Shown here: piece after piece, positions 1-12,659 of the stretch
How the letters are laid out: each line of letters opens with the position of its first letter
How positions within the stretch are numbered: position 1 is the stretch's first letter
Assembly (NCBI RefSeq): GCF_032118995.1
Contig: NC_092668.1
Coordinates: forward strand, 3,823,501-3,887,500
Length of the DNA: 64,000 bases
Direction of reading: 5' to 3'
DNA from: Asterias amurensis
Lineage: Eukaryota > Echinodermata > Asteroidea > Forcipulatida > Asteriidae
Notes under the pieces: model-generated
Databases searched by the model: none
Seen by the model: the letters and a program-made list of their open reading frames with translations, nothing else
Told to the model about the DNA's origin: nothing
Program-made: the position numbers and the translations under genes

Positions 1-262
1 CTGTGTTGGAGACTTGTCAACATTGGATTGGCTAGCGTTACTAGAGGACAAGTAGTTCCAGGGAAGCAATCAAATAGAAATTGGACTTCTCCTCGATAGA
101 AACTTGACTCCTCGAATATATTATTATCTTGAACTTCAAATTACGTTTTAAAAAAGTTTGACATTTCAATTTATGATCTTGGTTGAAGTTTCAATTTGAA
201 ATTATGAAAAAAAAATGACTTCATGATGTCTACTACAGATTTATGGAGCCAATAACTCATCT

Positions 263-649
263 TTAAAGGCAGTGGACACTATTGGTAATTGTCAAAGACT
301 AGCCTTAACAGTTGGTGTATCTCAACATATATTCCTAAAACAACAAACCTGTGAAAATTTGAGCTCAATCGGTCATCGAACTTGCGAGATAATAATGAAA
401 AGAAAAAATACCCTCGTCACACGAATTTGTGTGCGTTTAGATAGTTGATTTCGAGTCCTCAAGTTCTAAACTTGAGGTCACAAAATCAAATTCGTGGAAA
501 ATTACTTCTTGCTCGAAAACTATGCCACTTCAGGGGAGCCATTTCTCACAATGTTTTATACCACCAACCTCTCCCCGTTACTCGTCACCAAGAAAGGTTT
601 TACGCTAATAACTTTATTGAGTAATTACCAATAGTGTCCACTGCCTTAA
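263..649 (+). mobile_element. TTAA-flanked MITE, family A
   Basis: Defines family A, about 380 bp. The copy starts TTAA-AGGCAGTGGACACTATTGG and ends with the inverted form before TTAA. Internally it carries a dyad (ATTTCGAG..CTCAAG / CTTGAG..CTCGAAAT) and conserved blocks such as GAGATAATAATGAAA. It has no coding capacity, so it is non-autonomous. TTAA ends are known for piggyBac- and Kolobok-type transposons; the superfamily is inferred only. Plus orientation means the GTAATTGTCAAAGAC end is on the left. Confidence 0.85.
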
Positions 650-2522
650 AACAGAAATCAGAGGACAGTCATCGGTTCGAGTTTGGGGGGAAAATTCACA
701 AGACTGCAAGACCTGTAGCTTAAAACTTTCACTGGATCAGAGTAGTTGATACAAGACCATACTCAAAGTGAAAAGAACACTATCTACCAGCTTCCCGTAG
801 CTGGTTTTTTGAACAAGATCTAAGAGAAGATTGATCTCTTTTTGTAATATTGACAATCAATACTCAACCGACTTTAGCAGTATGTATTAATCAGTTTAAG
901 TTAAAAATGCAGTGAGGTGTTATAATTCAAAAACACAACACAGCCAGACTTGTATGTATGGCTGACCCGATGTGAGAAACATTGGCCCTGGGCCGGCGGT
1001 CCTGTGTTGATTTTGAGCCAGCCTACGACTACACAATACTTTTATTTGAAATATTCTTGCATCAATAAAGTACATTATAACTACGGTCATACAGTAACTT
1101 ACGCAAACTATCCCCAGCCATTCTTGGATATTAATAATCCCAGATTTCTAGTTAAAATGACCAATGAAGCAGTTATGGACCACTCCCTAAAGTGCCCTCC
1201 AATTTCATTTTAAAAATAATAAAAATGTAGTTCATATGATTTCAGAGCACATGGATGCACATGACTGGCTTGAAGAATGACATCAAGCCCCATATGGAAG
1301 AGAGATTTCCAGCTGAGAAAAAAACTGAGGAGGTAGTCAGGGGTATCAAGGCGGTACAGATGACACCTTTCGGCTAACACCTCCTGCTAAGACTTTGTGA
1401 AGGATGCTCAAAAAGGACCAATATGTCTGCTGCCGCCAGCGCCTCAAAAGTCTCCTACTGCTACATTTTACAACCATGCTAAAATTAAGCAAGGGACCCC
1501 AGTTAAATTGCTGTCGTGTGAACAGCACTTTAAGAACAAGTCAGAGCAGCTATCTCCATTGGTATAGTCTGGTAGAAGCTAAGCTGTAATCAATAGGAGA
1601 AAAAAGGGATATACAAGGAGAATCGGGGCACGGGAAATTATATCACCCATTCAGGACAAGTAGAATCGGGGGCAAAGGGAAATTATATCACCCATTAAGG
1701 ATTTTTAAAAGCATTTTCTAACAAATAATAACCATGGGCAAAATTACACCAGTACACATGCGGCATGCAATGCAAAAAAAAATCTAAATTAAAAGCTCAT
1801 GGCTCTACACATGTATGCAAACGATGATCATAGTATGCAATGAAAAAGGAAAAAAAAGCAGGCATATGTACATACGGCTCACTTTCACCAGCAATGAAAA
1901 ATTTCGAACCCGGAATATATCCAAAAGAAAACTTACCTAGCAGTATCAACGATGTAAATGCCAACTGATCCCATACTAAGACTGAAATATATCAAAACCT
2001 AGAGAAGGTATTGTGTAATGAAACACCCATACAGATGATTCAGTGAAGCAGCATTGAGAAATAAAAGTGATAAATGAGGAGAAGAAAGAAAAAAACATTC
2101 GATGATGATTATATTCATTTTAATAGATGTAATTTATGAAATGAGAGTACCATTAAAAGTTCTACAGCCTGTACATTATGTATAACACGTCTGCACTGAA
2201 CTCTCTCCAAATAACATTACATATATTGTTTAAATAAGATGTAAACAGAGTAAGGGATGAACTTTCCGCGAATATATGAGATTTCCCGATAAAGGTCTCA
2301 TGGGTTTGGTATTCTAGCCTTGGAACCCTCAAGGGCTGTTTACCACAATTCAGGAGTTTTACAGACTCTGTGCGTCACCAGAAATATAAAACCACAGGTT
2401 TGGCGACGACGACTTGAATAATATCTTTCTCAATTTACACTTCTCTCAAGAAAATCTGAAGGCTCAGGGAGAGATTTTGAGAAAATCTTTTCATCGGGAA
2501 GACTCCCGAGAAATCACATACC

Positions 2523-2650
2523 TGGGGTGGATTTCACAAAGAGTTAAGACTAGTCTTATCTCGAGTTAGTAAGGACGAGTTACTCGACCTAACTTAAGTT
2601 TTTAATACCTCGTAGGACTAGTTCTAACTCTTTGTAAAATCGACCCCTGG
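2523..2650. mobile_element. MITE family F (GATTTCACAAAGAGTTA ends)
   Basis: Short inverted-repeat element. It opens TGGATTTCACAAAGAGTTAA and closes with AACTCTTTGTAAAATCGACC. The interior is built from GACTAGTCYTA and TAGGACGAGT words. Similar copies occur near 30963 and 46859. Confidence 0.65.
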
Positions 2651-2825
2651 GCCCGAATTTTATAAAAGCCTGGAAGCACAAAATTTTGCTAACCACAGAC
2701 GTATGCAGCTCAGCAGAAACAGCTAATATTTCATAAGATTTATATTGTTGCCACAGGTGCCCATCTCACTTCTTTTCGAAAAGAAGTTTGCTGAGTAGCA
2801 TTTTTGCTAATCAGCTTTTCCAGAT
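2647..2825. mobile_element. MITE family G (CAATTTCATAGAGCTGCT) copy
   Basis: Defines family G: elements opening with GGGCCCAATTTCATAGAGCT and closing with its inverse, with repeated TGCTTAGCA words and an internal GGTTACCAGC block. This copy is diverged (GGGCCCGAATTTTATAAAAG at the left). About nine copies occur in the window. Confidence 0.5.
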
Positions 2826-4340
2826 ATAGATATAAAAATTTAAAAAAACGTTTATTCAATGTTGCAAATAGTGTATAATATAGAGTAATATGGACAAAAT
2901 AAAAGTAAATATAAAATATATTAAAAGATTAAACTTTAAACGAAAGGCAACATCTAGGTCCGGGGAGAAGCACAGCTTTTGTTCCCCAGCCTATGAACAG
3001 ACAAACCCAAAAACAGACAGACATTAAAAATACAGGACAAAACTAACAGGACAAAATTGACAGGTGTAAGACAGAAAATAAAGCCATTACAATTTCTATA
3101 TAAGATCGGGCCCTGGTTATAAATACATTGTCATAAACTTATAATTTGTCTTCACAGATCTGTTTAATGTTTGTGTTTCGTGTTGTACAAAAAATATCAA
3201 AAACCTTAAAAACAAGACATGCATACAAATGAGAATGAGTAAGAGAGAAAAAAAAAGTTTAATTAAAACATTTGAACTGTTTTAATTTGAACAAGCACTG
3301 AAAATAAATCCTATTTGCACTACAATGTATGTAACCCTAGGCAGCCATGTTACACTAAACAAATGCAGTCTATCTCCCTGTTGAAAATATGTGTAGCATT
3401 GTTTTTTAATAATGTTTAAAGGAACATTACAAAATTGGTTTTGCTGGCAATGTACTGTACGCACTTTATGTAATCCACAATATGCAAACATACATTTTGT
3501 ACATGTGTAAACTGAAAAACCTTTAGAAGTTTGAGATAGATCGGCCATCTGGGTCACGAGAAAATGGCGAAAACCAATAACATGTTTTGCATGACATCAA
3601 TGCAAAAAACAATAACGCTCAATGAGCAATAAACTCCAAATGCAAATGTTTTGAGGTTTTTCTCATCAAATAGGTATGACATTTCAGACCGAAAAATTTC
3701 AAGGGATGGTTTCTACTACATATCATCATCAATAGACCGTGTAATTTGTATGTAAATTGGTGATCTTCAAGATTTTTTATTCTTACTAATTCTGTAAAAT
3801 GTTTTTTTAAACACCACTTCAATTCCTACGTTTCAATGAACATTTTTGCCTACTTCTGTAGGTTTCCTCACAGATCAATAAAACGTGTTTACTCAATAAA
3901 TACTGGGAGAGGAGAAAATGCTAATAATATGTGTATCAGTAAACCTTTTCTCTTGCATAGTAGAGCAGTATGCTACACGAAATGTTCCAGGTGCTACTCA
4001 AAAATTAATTCACTGGTCAGTAAATCTGTTTGGCATTCAATGTGCACCCTGGTTCAGTATAAATTTGTTGCTCCACAAAAATTGCTGGACAAAATCTTTT
4101 CCTGCAGATACTGTTTTTTGGGAGGGTGTTAGGTTTCAGTAATTATGTTTGAACAAATCCAGGGCTCCCAGTAGACTGTAGACTAAAATACAGTGGTCTA
4201 CTTGTACCTTAAACAGTGGCCTGCAGGCCAGACGCCAGTTAAAAGATTCGAGGACAGGTCACATTTCTTTCAATTTTTTTTCCAGTTTTGCGCCATGAGC
4301 ATCTTTTGTGATGGATACCAGCGTATTTTTAATATTCATA

Positions 4341-4367
4341 TAATTATTATTATTATTATTATTATTT
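4341..4367. repeat. (ATT)n microsatellite
   Basis: Eight to nine uninterrupted ATT triplets. Confidence 0.9.
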
Positions 4368-4857
4368 TGTGCCACTGCTACATGTACCTAAACTACTAAA
4401 TTTGTTTGAAATGTATGGCCCACAGTTTTGGTAAAGGGACCACTGAAAAAGCTGACGGACTACTAGGTAAATAAGCTTAAAACTGGTCCCCCTGGTCAGT
4501 CAAGGGTCATTTGGCACTACTGCACTTTAAGAGCAAACCCCCGCCATATGGTATAAATTTGTAAAATGTTACTCTATTGGTGAAAGGCCAACAGTTTTAA
4601 AAAAGGGAACATTGAAAATAATTAAAACATTGGCTAACTGGTCCCCTGGCTAGTAAACTGGTCCCTTTCGCTAGACATTGAAAATAAGAGGCATATGACC
4701 CTGCCATATGGTATAAATTTGCATAATGTTATTCTACTCTATTGCTGTATAGGATGTAAATGATGATGTTGCAATTTTCAATAACATATATTCCTCCTTT
4801 GTTCTCTCACGCTAAGATCAAATTGATTGTAGCAGCAAGGGATGCTAATTGGAATCT

Positions 4858-5086
4858 AGACTTGTGGACAAGTCGTTAATGGTCCCACGCGGCGAGACAG
4901 TCGAATTGTGGTGGTGCTCTCGCGCGAACTGCTGGTTGCTCGACTTCTACATCCCATTAACTGGGACAGTAGTCGTGAGAGCAGTCGCCTCCCGGGCCAG
5001 CAGTCTCGCAAGAGTATCGCGGGAATCGCAGGGAGAGTCGGAACGCTATCACCGCGACAGACATTTAACGACTTGTCCACAAGTCT
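4858..5086. mobile_element. GC-rich TIR element with 9-bp target duplication
   Basis: Has 22-bp terminal inverted repeats (4858-4879 and 5065-5086, opening AGACTTGTGGACAAGTCG). It lies between two copies of CTAATTGGA at 4845-4853 and 5085-5093. The interior is much more GC- and CpG-rich than the flanks. A 9-bp duplication is typical of Mutator-like transposons, so a MULE-type MITE is likely. No transposase is encoded. Confidence 0.75.
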
Positions 5087-5786
5087 AATTGGAGTCCAGC
5101 TAAACAAACAACAAAGCAAAGTTTAATAAACATTCAGACACCTACCTCAACAACATCATTGTCATTTTTCATGTACATAAACTTGTTAATGATTGTATTG
5201 TATTATTTATGTAGGAGCCTTAGACACTCTTTCATATAAATATATAAAGAGCATTACAAGTTTTTGCTATATATATTTTTTTTTAACACTGTCTTTAAAG
5301 ATTAATTTTTAAAATGCCATTTGTACGCAACTGTCACAACATGAAACTGAAAGTAGGAATGGTGGAACACATTAACTCAAATGTGGTTCCTGCATGCAAA
5401 CACATAGTACTGAAAACTTGTTCTCATACGACACTAACTGTATAATGTAAAAAATAGTTCTTGGATTATTTGCATAAATGTACACATAAAATAGTAATAA
5501 CAGAGACTTGGAATGCGCCACGTCCGTCACATAGTGACACTTCTGGCGCAGGGAACTCTTAAACGAAACTGACATCTGCGAACTATTGTACAAATAAACA
5601 GAAGATTATAAACTTGTTCTTATCAATGCTACACGGTACTCGGTTCCTTGTTGTCATTTACAGGCTAGTTAAGTCGAACATACCTGTAGCCACACGGCCA
5701 AGTGCAATGGACATATACATGTGTTATAACCTCTGGTGTTTTTGATCAACAGAGTGGGGGGTTCAAGTCCCAGTCTTGACACTTCA

Positions 5787-5890
5787 GGGCCCAATTTCAT
5801 AAAGCCTATAAGCACGAAAATTTGCTTAGCATGAAATTTTCTTCCTTAATAAAAACAGGATTACCAACCAAATTTACAATAAGTTATGCG
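5787..5890. mobile_element. MITE family G fragment
   Basis: Begins GGGCCCAATTTCATAAAGCC, followed by AAGCACGAAAATTTGCTTAGC; the right end is not preserved. Confidence 0.5.
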
Positions 5891-5921
5891 ATGCAATAAT
5901 TAAATTGTCTCTTAAATTTAC

Positions 5922-5929
<8 letters not shown>

Positions 5930-5972
<43 letters not shown>

Positions 5973-5975
5973 TTT
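5930..5975. repeat. (TTTA)n microsatellite
   Basis: About eleven consecutive TTTA units. Confidence 0.95.
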
Positions 5976-6330
5976 CAACATCTTTATTGAGTCATACCTC
6001 TACCACTTTGAGGGCCTTGGTATATGTACCTCCCTTTAATTTAATACTGTTTAAAATCACTAATAAGTATGAGAGACAACAACAGAACAAAAGCACCTTG
6101 AACTAATTTCAATAAAATTTCCCATTGTGTTGATGTGACGATCTGCTCGGATCAATCAATTACAATTGAGAAATGGACAGGTGTTCTTTTGTTTTTTAAG
6201 AAACAGGTTATTAATCAGTCTGCCAACACAATAGAAGGGTGTCACCTAAACCACATAAAACGCTTCAACGATAATGACTGGACTCAAAATGACCGCTGTG
6301 AATATTTATTTGATATGAGTGTAAAGTGTT

Positions 6331-6466
6331 AGGCTGTGTCCGAAACGGCGACTTCGGCTCAAGCTATGTACGGCTAGATCAGCCAGCTGCCAGTGGTGAA
6401 GAATATAGGCTGACACGCGATCTAGCCGTAGCTATAGTCGTAGTTGCCGTTTCCGACACGGCCTAA
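6331..6466. mobile_element. Short TIR element (GGCTGTGTCCGAAACGGC)
   Basis: The left end AGGCTGTGTCCGAAACGGC matches the inverted right end GCCGTTTCCGACACGGCCT. The interior has further complementary segments (GGCTAGATC / GATCTAGCC), so the whole 135 bp can fold back. No coding capacity. A distantly similar layout occurs at 62104. Confidence 0.7.
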
Positions 6467-6508
6467 TCCCAGATAAACAATGTCATTCATAAAACAGGGA
6501 GCATAGAG

Positions 6509-6672
6509 CCCAATTTCATAGAGCTGCTTTTTAAGCACAAACAGTCTAGCACAACATAATTGCACTAACCAGAATTAGGTTACCGGCTGAAATACCGTTG
6601 TTACGTGCACACGTGTGAGTGGTATCCTGCTTAATTCTGCTAAGCAGAAAATTGTTAAGCAATATTTTTTTA
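6509..6672. mobile_element. MITE family G copy
   Basis: Left end CCCAATTTCATAGAGCTGCT. Contains AGGTTACCGGCTGAAATACC and ends in TGCTAAGCAGAAAATTG. Confidence 0.55.
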
Positions 6673-8261
6673 TTTTTTTTTAAATTAAGTTGGCGCTACA
6701 TGTATATGGGTCAAGTGGTGGTGTACACCCAATACCGTTTCAATTGAAATATGTTTTTACAATAAACTGCATCTACAGTTAGAAACAGTTAAAATTAAAG
6801 ATAAAATGACACAGGACCAGTTGCCCTTTGACCTTTTTTTTCCGGGTACATTTTTTTTTCCGGGATGCATAGAGTGGATCAGACACAGGCCTTGCACATT
6901 TTAATGAACACATTCCAGGGGTTAATAGCGAGCAATAAGGCATTCTGGGGGGAAAATCACCCCTAGGAACGAGGTTGGAAGGGGGGGGGGATATCACATT
7001 CTCCAAACACATAAATTTGTACCAGTACATTGTACTATTATCAAACTAAACAAAATGATTTCATTGCAATTATTGAACCTTCGCTGCAGTTTTCTCTTAG
7101 CCTGCCTTGATACCTAGGGCTTGGTCTTTTAATTAAATCTGCCTAGTACGAGGCCTATTGGGTACAGAACACTAGCTATGCAATTATTGGACCTCAATCT
7201 ATGAGCAATTTAAACCTTGGAGACTATAGACACAAGTGCAGGGACGCTGATGATGTACACAATGTATCTGTGTATCATGCCGTTTACTTATCTGTACTGC
7301 AAACATTGTTTGAATGTGATCACATTATTAAAAAAGACTGTTTTGACGAGACTAGAACGCTAAACAATGAGAATAACCAGTTAGTGGCGTATCCAGAATT
7401 CATGCTGTTATAAATGTATCAAATCATTCAATTTTTCCAAGCTCATTTGGGGACAGGGACAAGAGGGGGGTCAAAGGTTCTGAACAAATAACCCCCTGCC
7501 ACTGAGAACAACAGACCTGGGCAAAGAGTGTCGAAGTTATGACCATCATTGGTTGTTAAATGTTTAGTCGCAACTACCGCTTTTCAAACTAGTGCAAACT
7601 AGTCAGATTGTATATTTCACTAGTTGCCCACGCACAAATTGTCATTCTCTGTATATTGTTGCATCAAAAGAGTCTGCTTATTGCAATGGCGGGCCGTCCA
7701 ATGCAATGTATAGGCCTACTTCACATTTCAGCTTAAAGTTTGCCTTCGTGCGCCTGCGGCGATCTAGAGTCTTTGGTTATGAAAATAGTTGTGACTAATT
7801 GTCGAAGTCGTGACTAACTGAAACACAACTAGTGGGGTACAATGAAACTGGGCGGGTACAGTCTTGAATTGTACTAGTAGCCCAGGCTTACAACCAACCA
7901 GCTATTTTCAGAATCAACACTCTATCTAACAGATTTTAGAATAGTAAAATAAACTAAAACGCTCACTTTTAAAACAGTGATTTTTTTGTTGTCAACGCTT
8001 CTTTAAAAACCCGAGGTGGATTAAACTGCACTCTTCCACAAAGCCATTATTCAACTGCGCATTCATGCATAATGGGCTTCTTGAAAGCAAGTTGTAACGT
8101 AAGTGACAGAGATGATCTATGGGTGGTGGATAAAGCTTTCCGCTTGAATGTATCGTTTCATTGCGCACTAATGCTTCTGAATGTGCCGATAAACTTCATG
8201 ACACTTTTGTATGTCTGATGACGCTAAATCCCACATGGATAATATCAAAGATAATTTAAAG

Positions 8262-8412
8262 TACAAGGTCGCTGCTAAGCACAAGGAAAATCTTGCTTAG
8301 CAGAAACAGGTTACCAGCTAAATTCTATCAAATTTGTATTGTTGTGACTGGTGCCCCACTCATTTTTGGCTTAGCAAAGAAATTGGTTTTATAAGCATTA
8401 TGAAATTGGGCC
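8262..8412. mobile_element. MITE family G copy
   Basis: Contains CTGCTAAGCACAAG and AGGTTACCAGCTAAATTC, and ends TATGAAATTGGGCC (inverted family end). Confidence 0.55.
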
Positions 8413-8431
8413 ACAGACTACAGACTATGGC

Positions 8432-8637
8432 ACAATTTTAAAGAGCTGCTTTAAAAGCAGAAAATATTGCTTACAAATTGTATGCTTAGCAGGAATGGGC
8501 AGCATACCAGTCACAAAGTGTACACGTGACATTGTAGTTTGGCTGGTAAACCATATTTTTGAAAGCACATTTTTTGTTGGCCATGCTTAGCTGCTTTTTG
8601 TTGGACATGCTTAGCAGCTCTATGAAATTGGACCCAT
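8432..8637. mobile_element. MITE family G copy
   Basis: Left CAATTTTAAAGAGCTGCTTT and right AGCAGCTCTATGAAATTGG form the inverted ends. There is a small internal duplication of TTTTTGTTGG-CATGCTTAGC. Confidence 0.6.
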
Positions 8638-9047
8638 GCTACACACACATGGGATACAGACCGTGTCATTATATCGTCTACATAAGTCATGATCTTGAAC
8701 ATTCCCAGGGAATTTCCTAATTCACTAACCATATGTAATTTTTTTTTTTTACATTTTGTATGATAACCACATAAAATTAATAAAGGTTAATAATTTTTAA
8801 AGAATTGTGACGTCATGCTCCTTTCCTCAAATGAAAGTTTTAAAATTGAAGGTCGCAATTTCCGCCAAATAAATGTAAGATTTAACTTTCCCTTTCACTG
8901 TGCATGGGCCCTCAGGCCTTGAACTTTTCTCTTGAAGGGGAAATTTTCCTTTGTTAAATGGCACTTCAATGGAGAAAATGCAAGTTTGTAGTGAAACCTT
9001 TTAGAGGGAAACACAGCAAAAGCACAGGGCAGCATATCAATGGAAGA

Positions 9048-9180
9048 CTTTTGGGACGTTTGGTGGCAGCAGACTTACCAGGTAAAATCCATTGTTCTCA
9101 GTAATGTGCGCATGCTCAGAAACTACGTAAACAATGGAAATTTACCTGGTAAGTCTGCTGCCACCTAGTGTTCAAAAGTC
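9048..9180. mobile_element. Fold-back element
   Basis: The left arm (GGTGGCAGCAGACTTACCAG...CCATTGTT) recurs inverted on the right (AACAATGG...CTGGTAAGTCTGCTGCC). The arms are about 45 bp around a ~35-nt centre, and the outer ACTTTTGG / CAAAAGT ends also match. Probably a small MITE; no gene. Confidence 0.7.
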
Positions 9181-10384
9181 CCCCATTGCTGTGGGTGCCG
9201 TGGGTTATGTTGCGGCCTGCGCACTGAGGAAGTCAAGGCTTTGTGTTGTGCCACAGGTTGTGTAATTTTCTGTAGTACCTTACGATATATGATTCATGTA
9301 GCAGTTGAAAAAGTGAACAATTTTTTGCTTAAAAAGATGCACTTATTCAACATTTAATTCATGCATTTCTGTATGTTATTCTGTACATCTTGTATTGTAT
9401 TCTACTGTGTTTTCTCTAGAGTTCATTATAGGGACATATTTAATTACTTTAATATGAAATATGCGCTATATATAAAAATGGTTGGTTATTATTAACTTTG
9501 CTACATGAAGCAAAATGTTATTGTAAATATATATTTGAACCACGCAGACGACACCACAGCAAAGCACGGTAGGGCACCACAGCAATAGACCCTTCCCATG
9601 AAATATGTAAATTGCACATAGCGCGTGCGCACTAACATTCTGGTTGGCAAATTGAGGGAACATCGAGCTGTTTTGTACACGGGTAACCGGTGCGTCACGC
9701 AGACGCGATTGCGCGTCTGCGTCTGCTTAGTGCACAACTCTATGGCGTTTGCCCACCACCAGGGTCTGTACGCATGCATGAATGTAATTAGCATGTTTCA
9801 TGTGAAGGGTCCATTGATGTGGGTGCCGTTACGTTGTCTTTAGAGGCTCGAGCATTGAGGAAGTGTGTCACAGGTTCTGTTATCATTTTCTACGATATCC
9901 GCATCATAACATGTACCAGCAGATAAGTACATGTAACAGTACACATAAACAGAAAACACATTCCAAAAGAGTTGACGTACATTAGATCCCCAATCTTTTC
10001 AATAATATCATTACTGAATATTATGAGCGATTTAATTATTGGACTGCTTATAAAATGATCTTTGCAAAACAAATGTCTTCACAACTTCATGAGATCCTTA
10101 GGCTTTTGTTTTAATTTTGGGTATTGTTTGTATTTTAGCGCCATGAGCACTTTATTGGATTTGTGCACTTTATACGTTTTCATTACTATTACAATTATTA
10201 TTATTATTATCCTAATAATGCATTTACCGTTATGAGTCTTGTGGATTAATTTGAAGTGATATTTTCCTAAGAGAGAGTCTCTGAAAAGATTCAAAATGTA
10301 AAGCCAATGTTCATCGGATTTTATTTTCTAAGGGCCGCATGAGGTCCCAGGAATCCTTTTTAATTTACAAAGGGGTCTGACTCA

Positions 10385-10640
10385 ATGGGACATATTGTGT
10401 TGAATTTTGAAAGGGGCTTAATTCAAAGGCAAAGAGCAGGGCAACAAAGTCAATGGCCTCGATCACATCACCTTAATAGGCCTGGAGTTTCACCTCTGAG
10501 AGAGCAGGGCCATTTTCATCTTCGGAGGGCACTTCCATTGGAACATCTTAAAGTCAACGGGAAACTTTTGAAGGGTCACCAAAAAATAAAAGGCCAAGAC
10601 AAGGGGCAACGGAGGATATGGCCTCCATGCCTGTAATTCC
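10385..10640. mobile_element. Diverged copy of the CAAGGGCACCAAGG repeat
   Basis: Shows AGGGGCAACGGAGG, GGCCTCCATGCCTG and GGAGGGCACTTCC blocks shared with the better copies at 34399 and 61011. Frames across it are incidental. Confidence 0.4.
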
Positions 10641-11914
10641 AGCCCCATGCCTGAATGAGCCTGGAGTGCATGATTCTAAAGGAGTCCTAAATGTATACTT
10701 ATCTCTCATGATAAAAAGTCTATTTTACTAGTTTTAAATACATCAAAAACATGTACATAATGCACTATGCAAAAGAGACCTATGTACATGTAGAGTACAT
10801 ATAAATTATTATGGAAACATTCTTCAAAATGTATTTGATAAGGTCATTGTTTATTGGAAGTGACTTAAGAAAGGAAACAATTCCCCCATCGCAGAAAACT
10901 TGAGAGGACGAACAGCACTGGCGTACAAATAATGCACAGAAAACTGTTTGTGTCCCATCCCCATGGCTGAACCTTACATACACCAGTGGCTAACATTGTT
11001 ATAGTATACAAATATTGAGTGGCTCAGAGTGGAATGGGAGGAATATTATCGCAAGGTAAAATTTGGACTGTTCCATTTCACGAGGCGAAGCCGCGGGGCT
11101 GTACTGCTCAAAAACATTTGGAACAAGGATGATCCTAACTGTTGAATGGGAAATGCTATTCCCCATGGGCGAATAGGTCTTTTGATCGCTGGTGCGGATG
11201 GGAGTAATAGTGAATGTCACGTGAAGTAAGTTCCACCAATCAAATGACAAGGATCTGTATGTCAGTTATATAATAAAAGCTAATATGGGCTAGTACACAA
11301 CACTTCTCAACTTGCCCTATGCTGTGGGCTACTAAAAACTATACGTTCTGTTTGTTCATGAGGCTCAATAATTCTTCACTCTCAAATGTGAATTACAATT
11401 TTCCAAAAGTGATAAGAAAGAAGGTAACTTCATCTTTAAAACCAATTCTCTGGTTGCAATCCTCTACACTTAATCAAAAAGTTGTGGGCAAATTTACGAA
11501 TTAATCTTTTAAGTACATGGACTGTCATCCACCCCCATGACTTACCAAATAACAGCAAGATGGCCACATTTTTAATTATCAATTTAATGATCACTTCAGT
11601 ACTTCAATTCAAACTGACCACCCCCCCCCCCCTAAACAAACAAGTGACTGGACTGGATTGATTGATTGGGGAACGAAGAGAGCAAACAACGATCTCCAAT
11701 TCAATAATTTAAACTTAATTAAAAACTTGCTTTGGGGAAATGTGTTTTATTGTAACTTCCAAGATTGAATCAATCACCTCACATTGGACTTAATTTGAAC
11801 TGACCATTTCTGGAGCATGGTAAAAAAAACATGAAATGTCGTGCTTGCACCCAATACGCATGATCAGCGTGCAAAGGATTCTGTCAGGGTAAATATACTT
11901 CATTTTTACTGTGA

Positions 11915-12340
11915 CACTGATGTGTATTAAAAGCACTGTATACTTTGTACGGTCCAGAGGTCTGTGAAAAAAAAATCCACCTTAGTCAATTATCACTCGG
12001 GTGGGATTGGAACCCCAAAACTTTGCATTGCTAGACAGGGAACGATTTCAATAGAACAATTTTTGCATAGCAAAACTGCTTTTAACAAAAAGAAATTGGT
12101 ATACAAATACATATAGCAAAATCAAAATTTTGCATAGCAGTCCATAAATTTTGCATCTAGCAAACTAAAACAATGCTTAATGCAGATCTTTACGTAAATT
12201 TGCGAAACGGGCTCAGAGCAGATGTCTTACCACTAGACCACTGAGCTACATGTATTGTAGCCCGGTAGCTAGAGGTACATGTAGTTCAATCCTATGTCTT
12301 AGCTCCAAGTACTCCAATGATTTTATAGATCTATAATATT
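11915..12340 (-). mobile_element. tRNA-derived SINE, interrupted by an insertion
   Basis: Read on the minus strand it has a tRNA-like head: A-box-like AGCTCAGTGGTCTAGTGG from about 12248 down, and a B-box-like segment (plus-strand GGGATTGGAACCCC) near 12005. The tail has the family block CACTGATGTGTATTA. Compared with 12385 and 22076, about 175 bp (near 12040-12216, rich in TTTTGCATAGCA) is inserted between the two boxes, so this copy is broken. Confidence 0.6.
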
Positions 12341-12384
12341 TATTTTTTGCATCAGGGACAAAGAATATTAGTTTTGGTTTTACC

Positions 12385-12650
12385 AATAAATACACTGATG
12401 TGTGTTAGCACTGTATTATACTTTCCCAATCTCTGTCAGTGTGTCTTTGAAAATCAAAGTCAAAGGCATATTACTTGGACGGGATTCGAACCCACGACCC
12501 TTGCAATTCAACATGTTCTAGAGCAGTGTCTTACCAACTAGACCACAGATTGCCCGGTAGCTAGAGGCAGTTTGAATCCTATATTTTAGCAGCAGGTGCC
12601 GCAATGATGGAAATTTGCATCGGGGATCAAGAATAATATTTTTGGTTTTA
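12385..12650 (-). mobile_element. tRNA-derived SINE
   Basis: Plus-strand GGGATTCGAACCCACGACCC is an inverted B box, and CTTACCAACTAGACCAC is an inverted A box. It shares CTGATGTGTGTTAGCACTGT and TGCATCGGGGATCAA with 11915 and 22076. The cloverleaf is too degenerate for a functional tRNA. Confidence 0.65.
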
Positions 12651-12659
12651 CCCATTATG

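Noticed and set aside
4849..5119. Overlapping GC-rich open frames on both strands
   Set aside because: They lie inside a TIR element with a target duplication and have no domain similarity.
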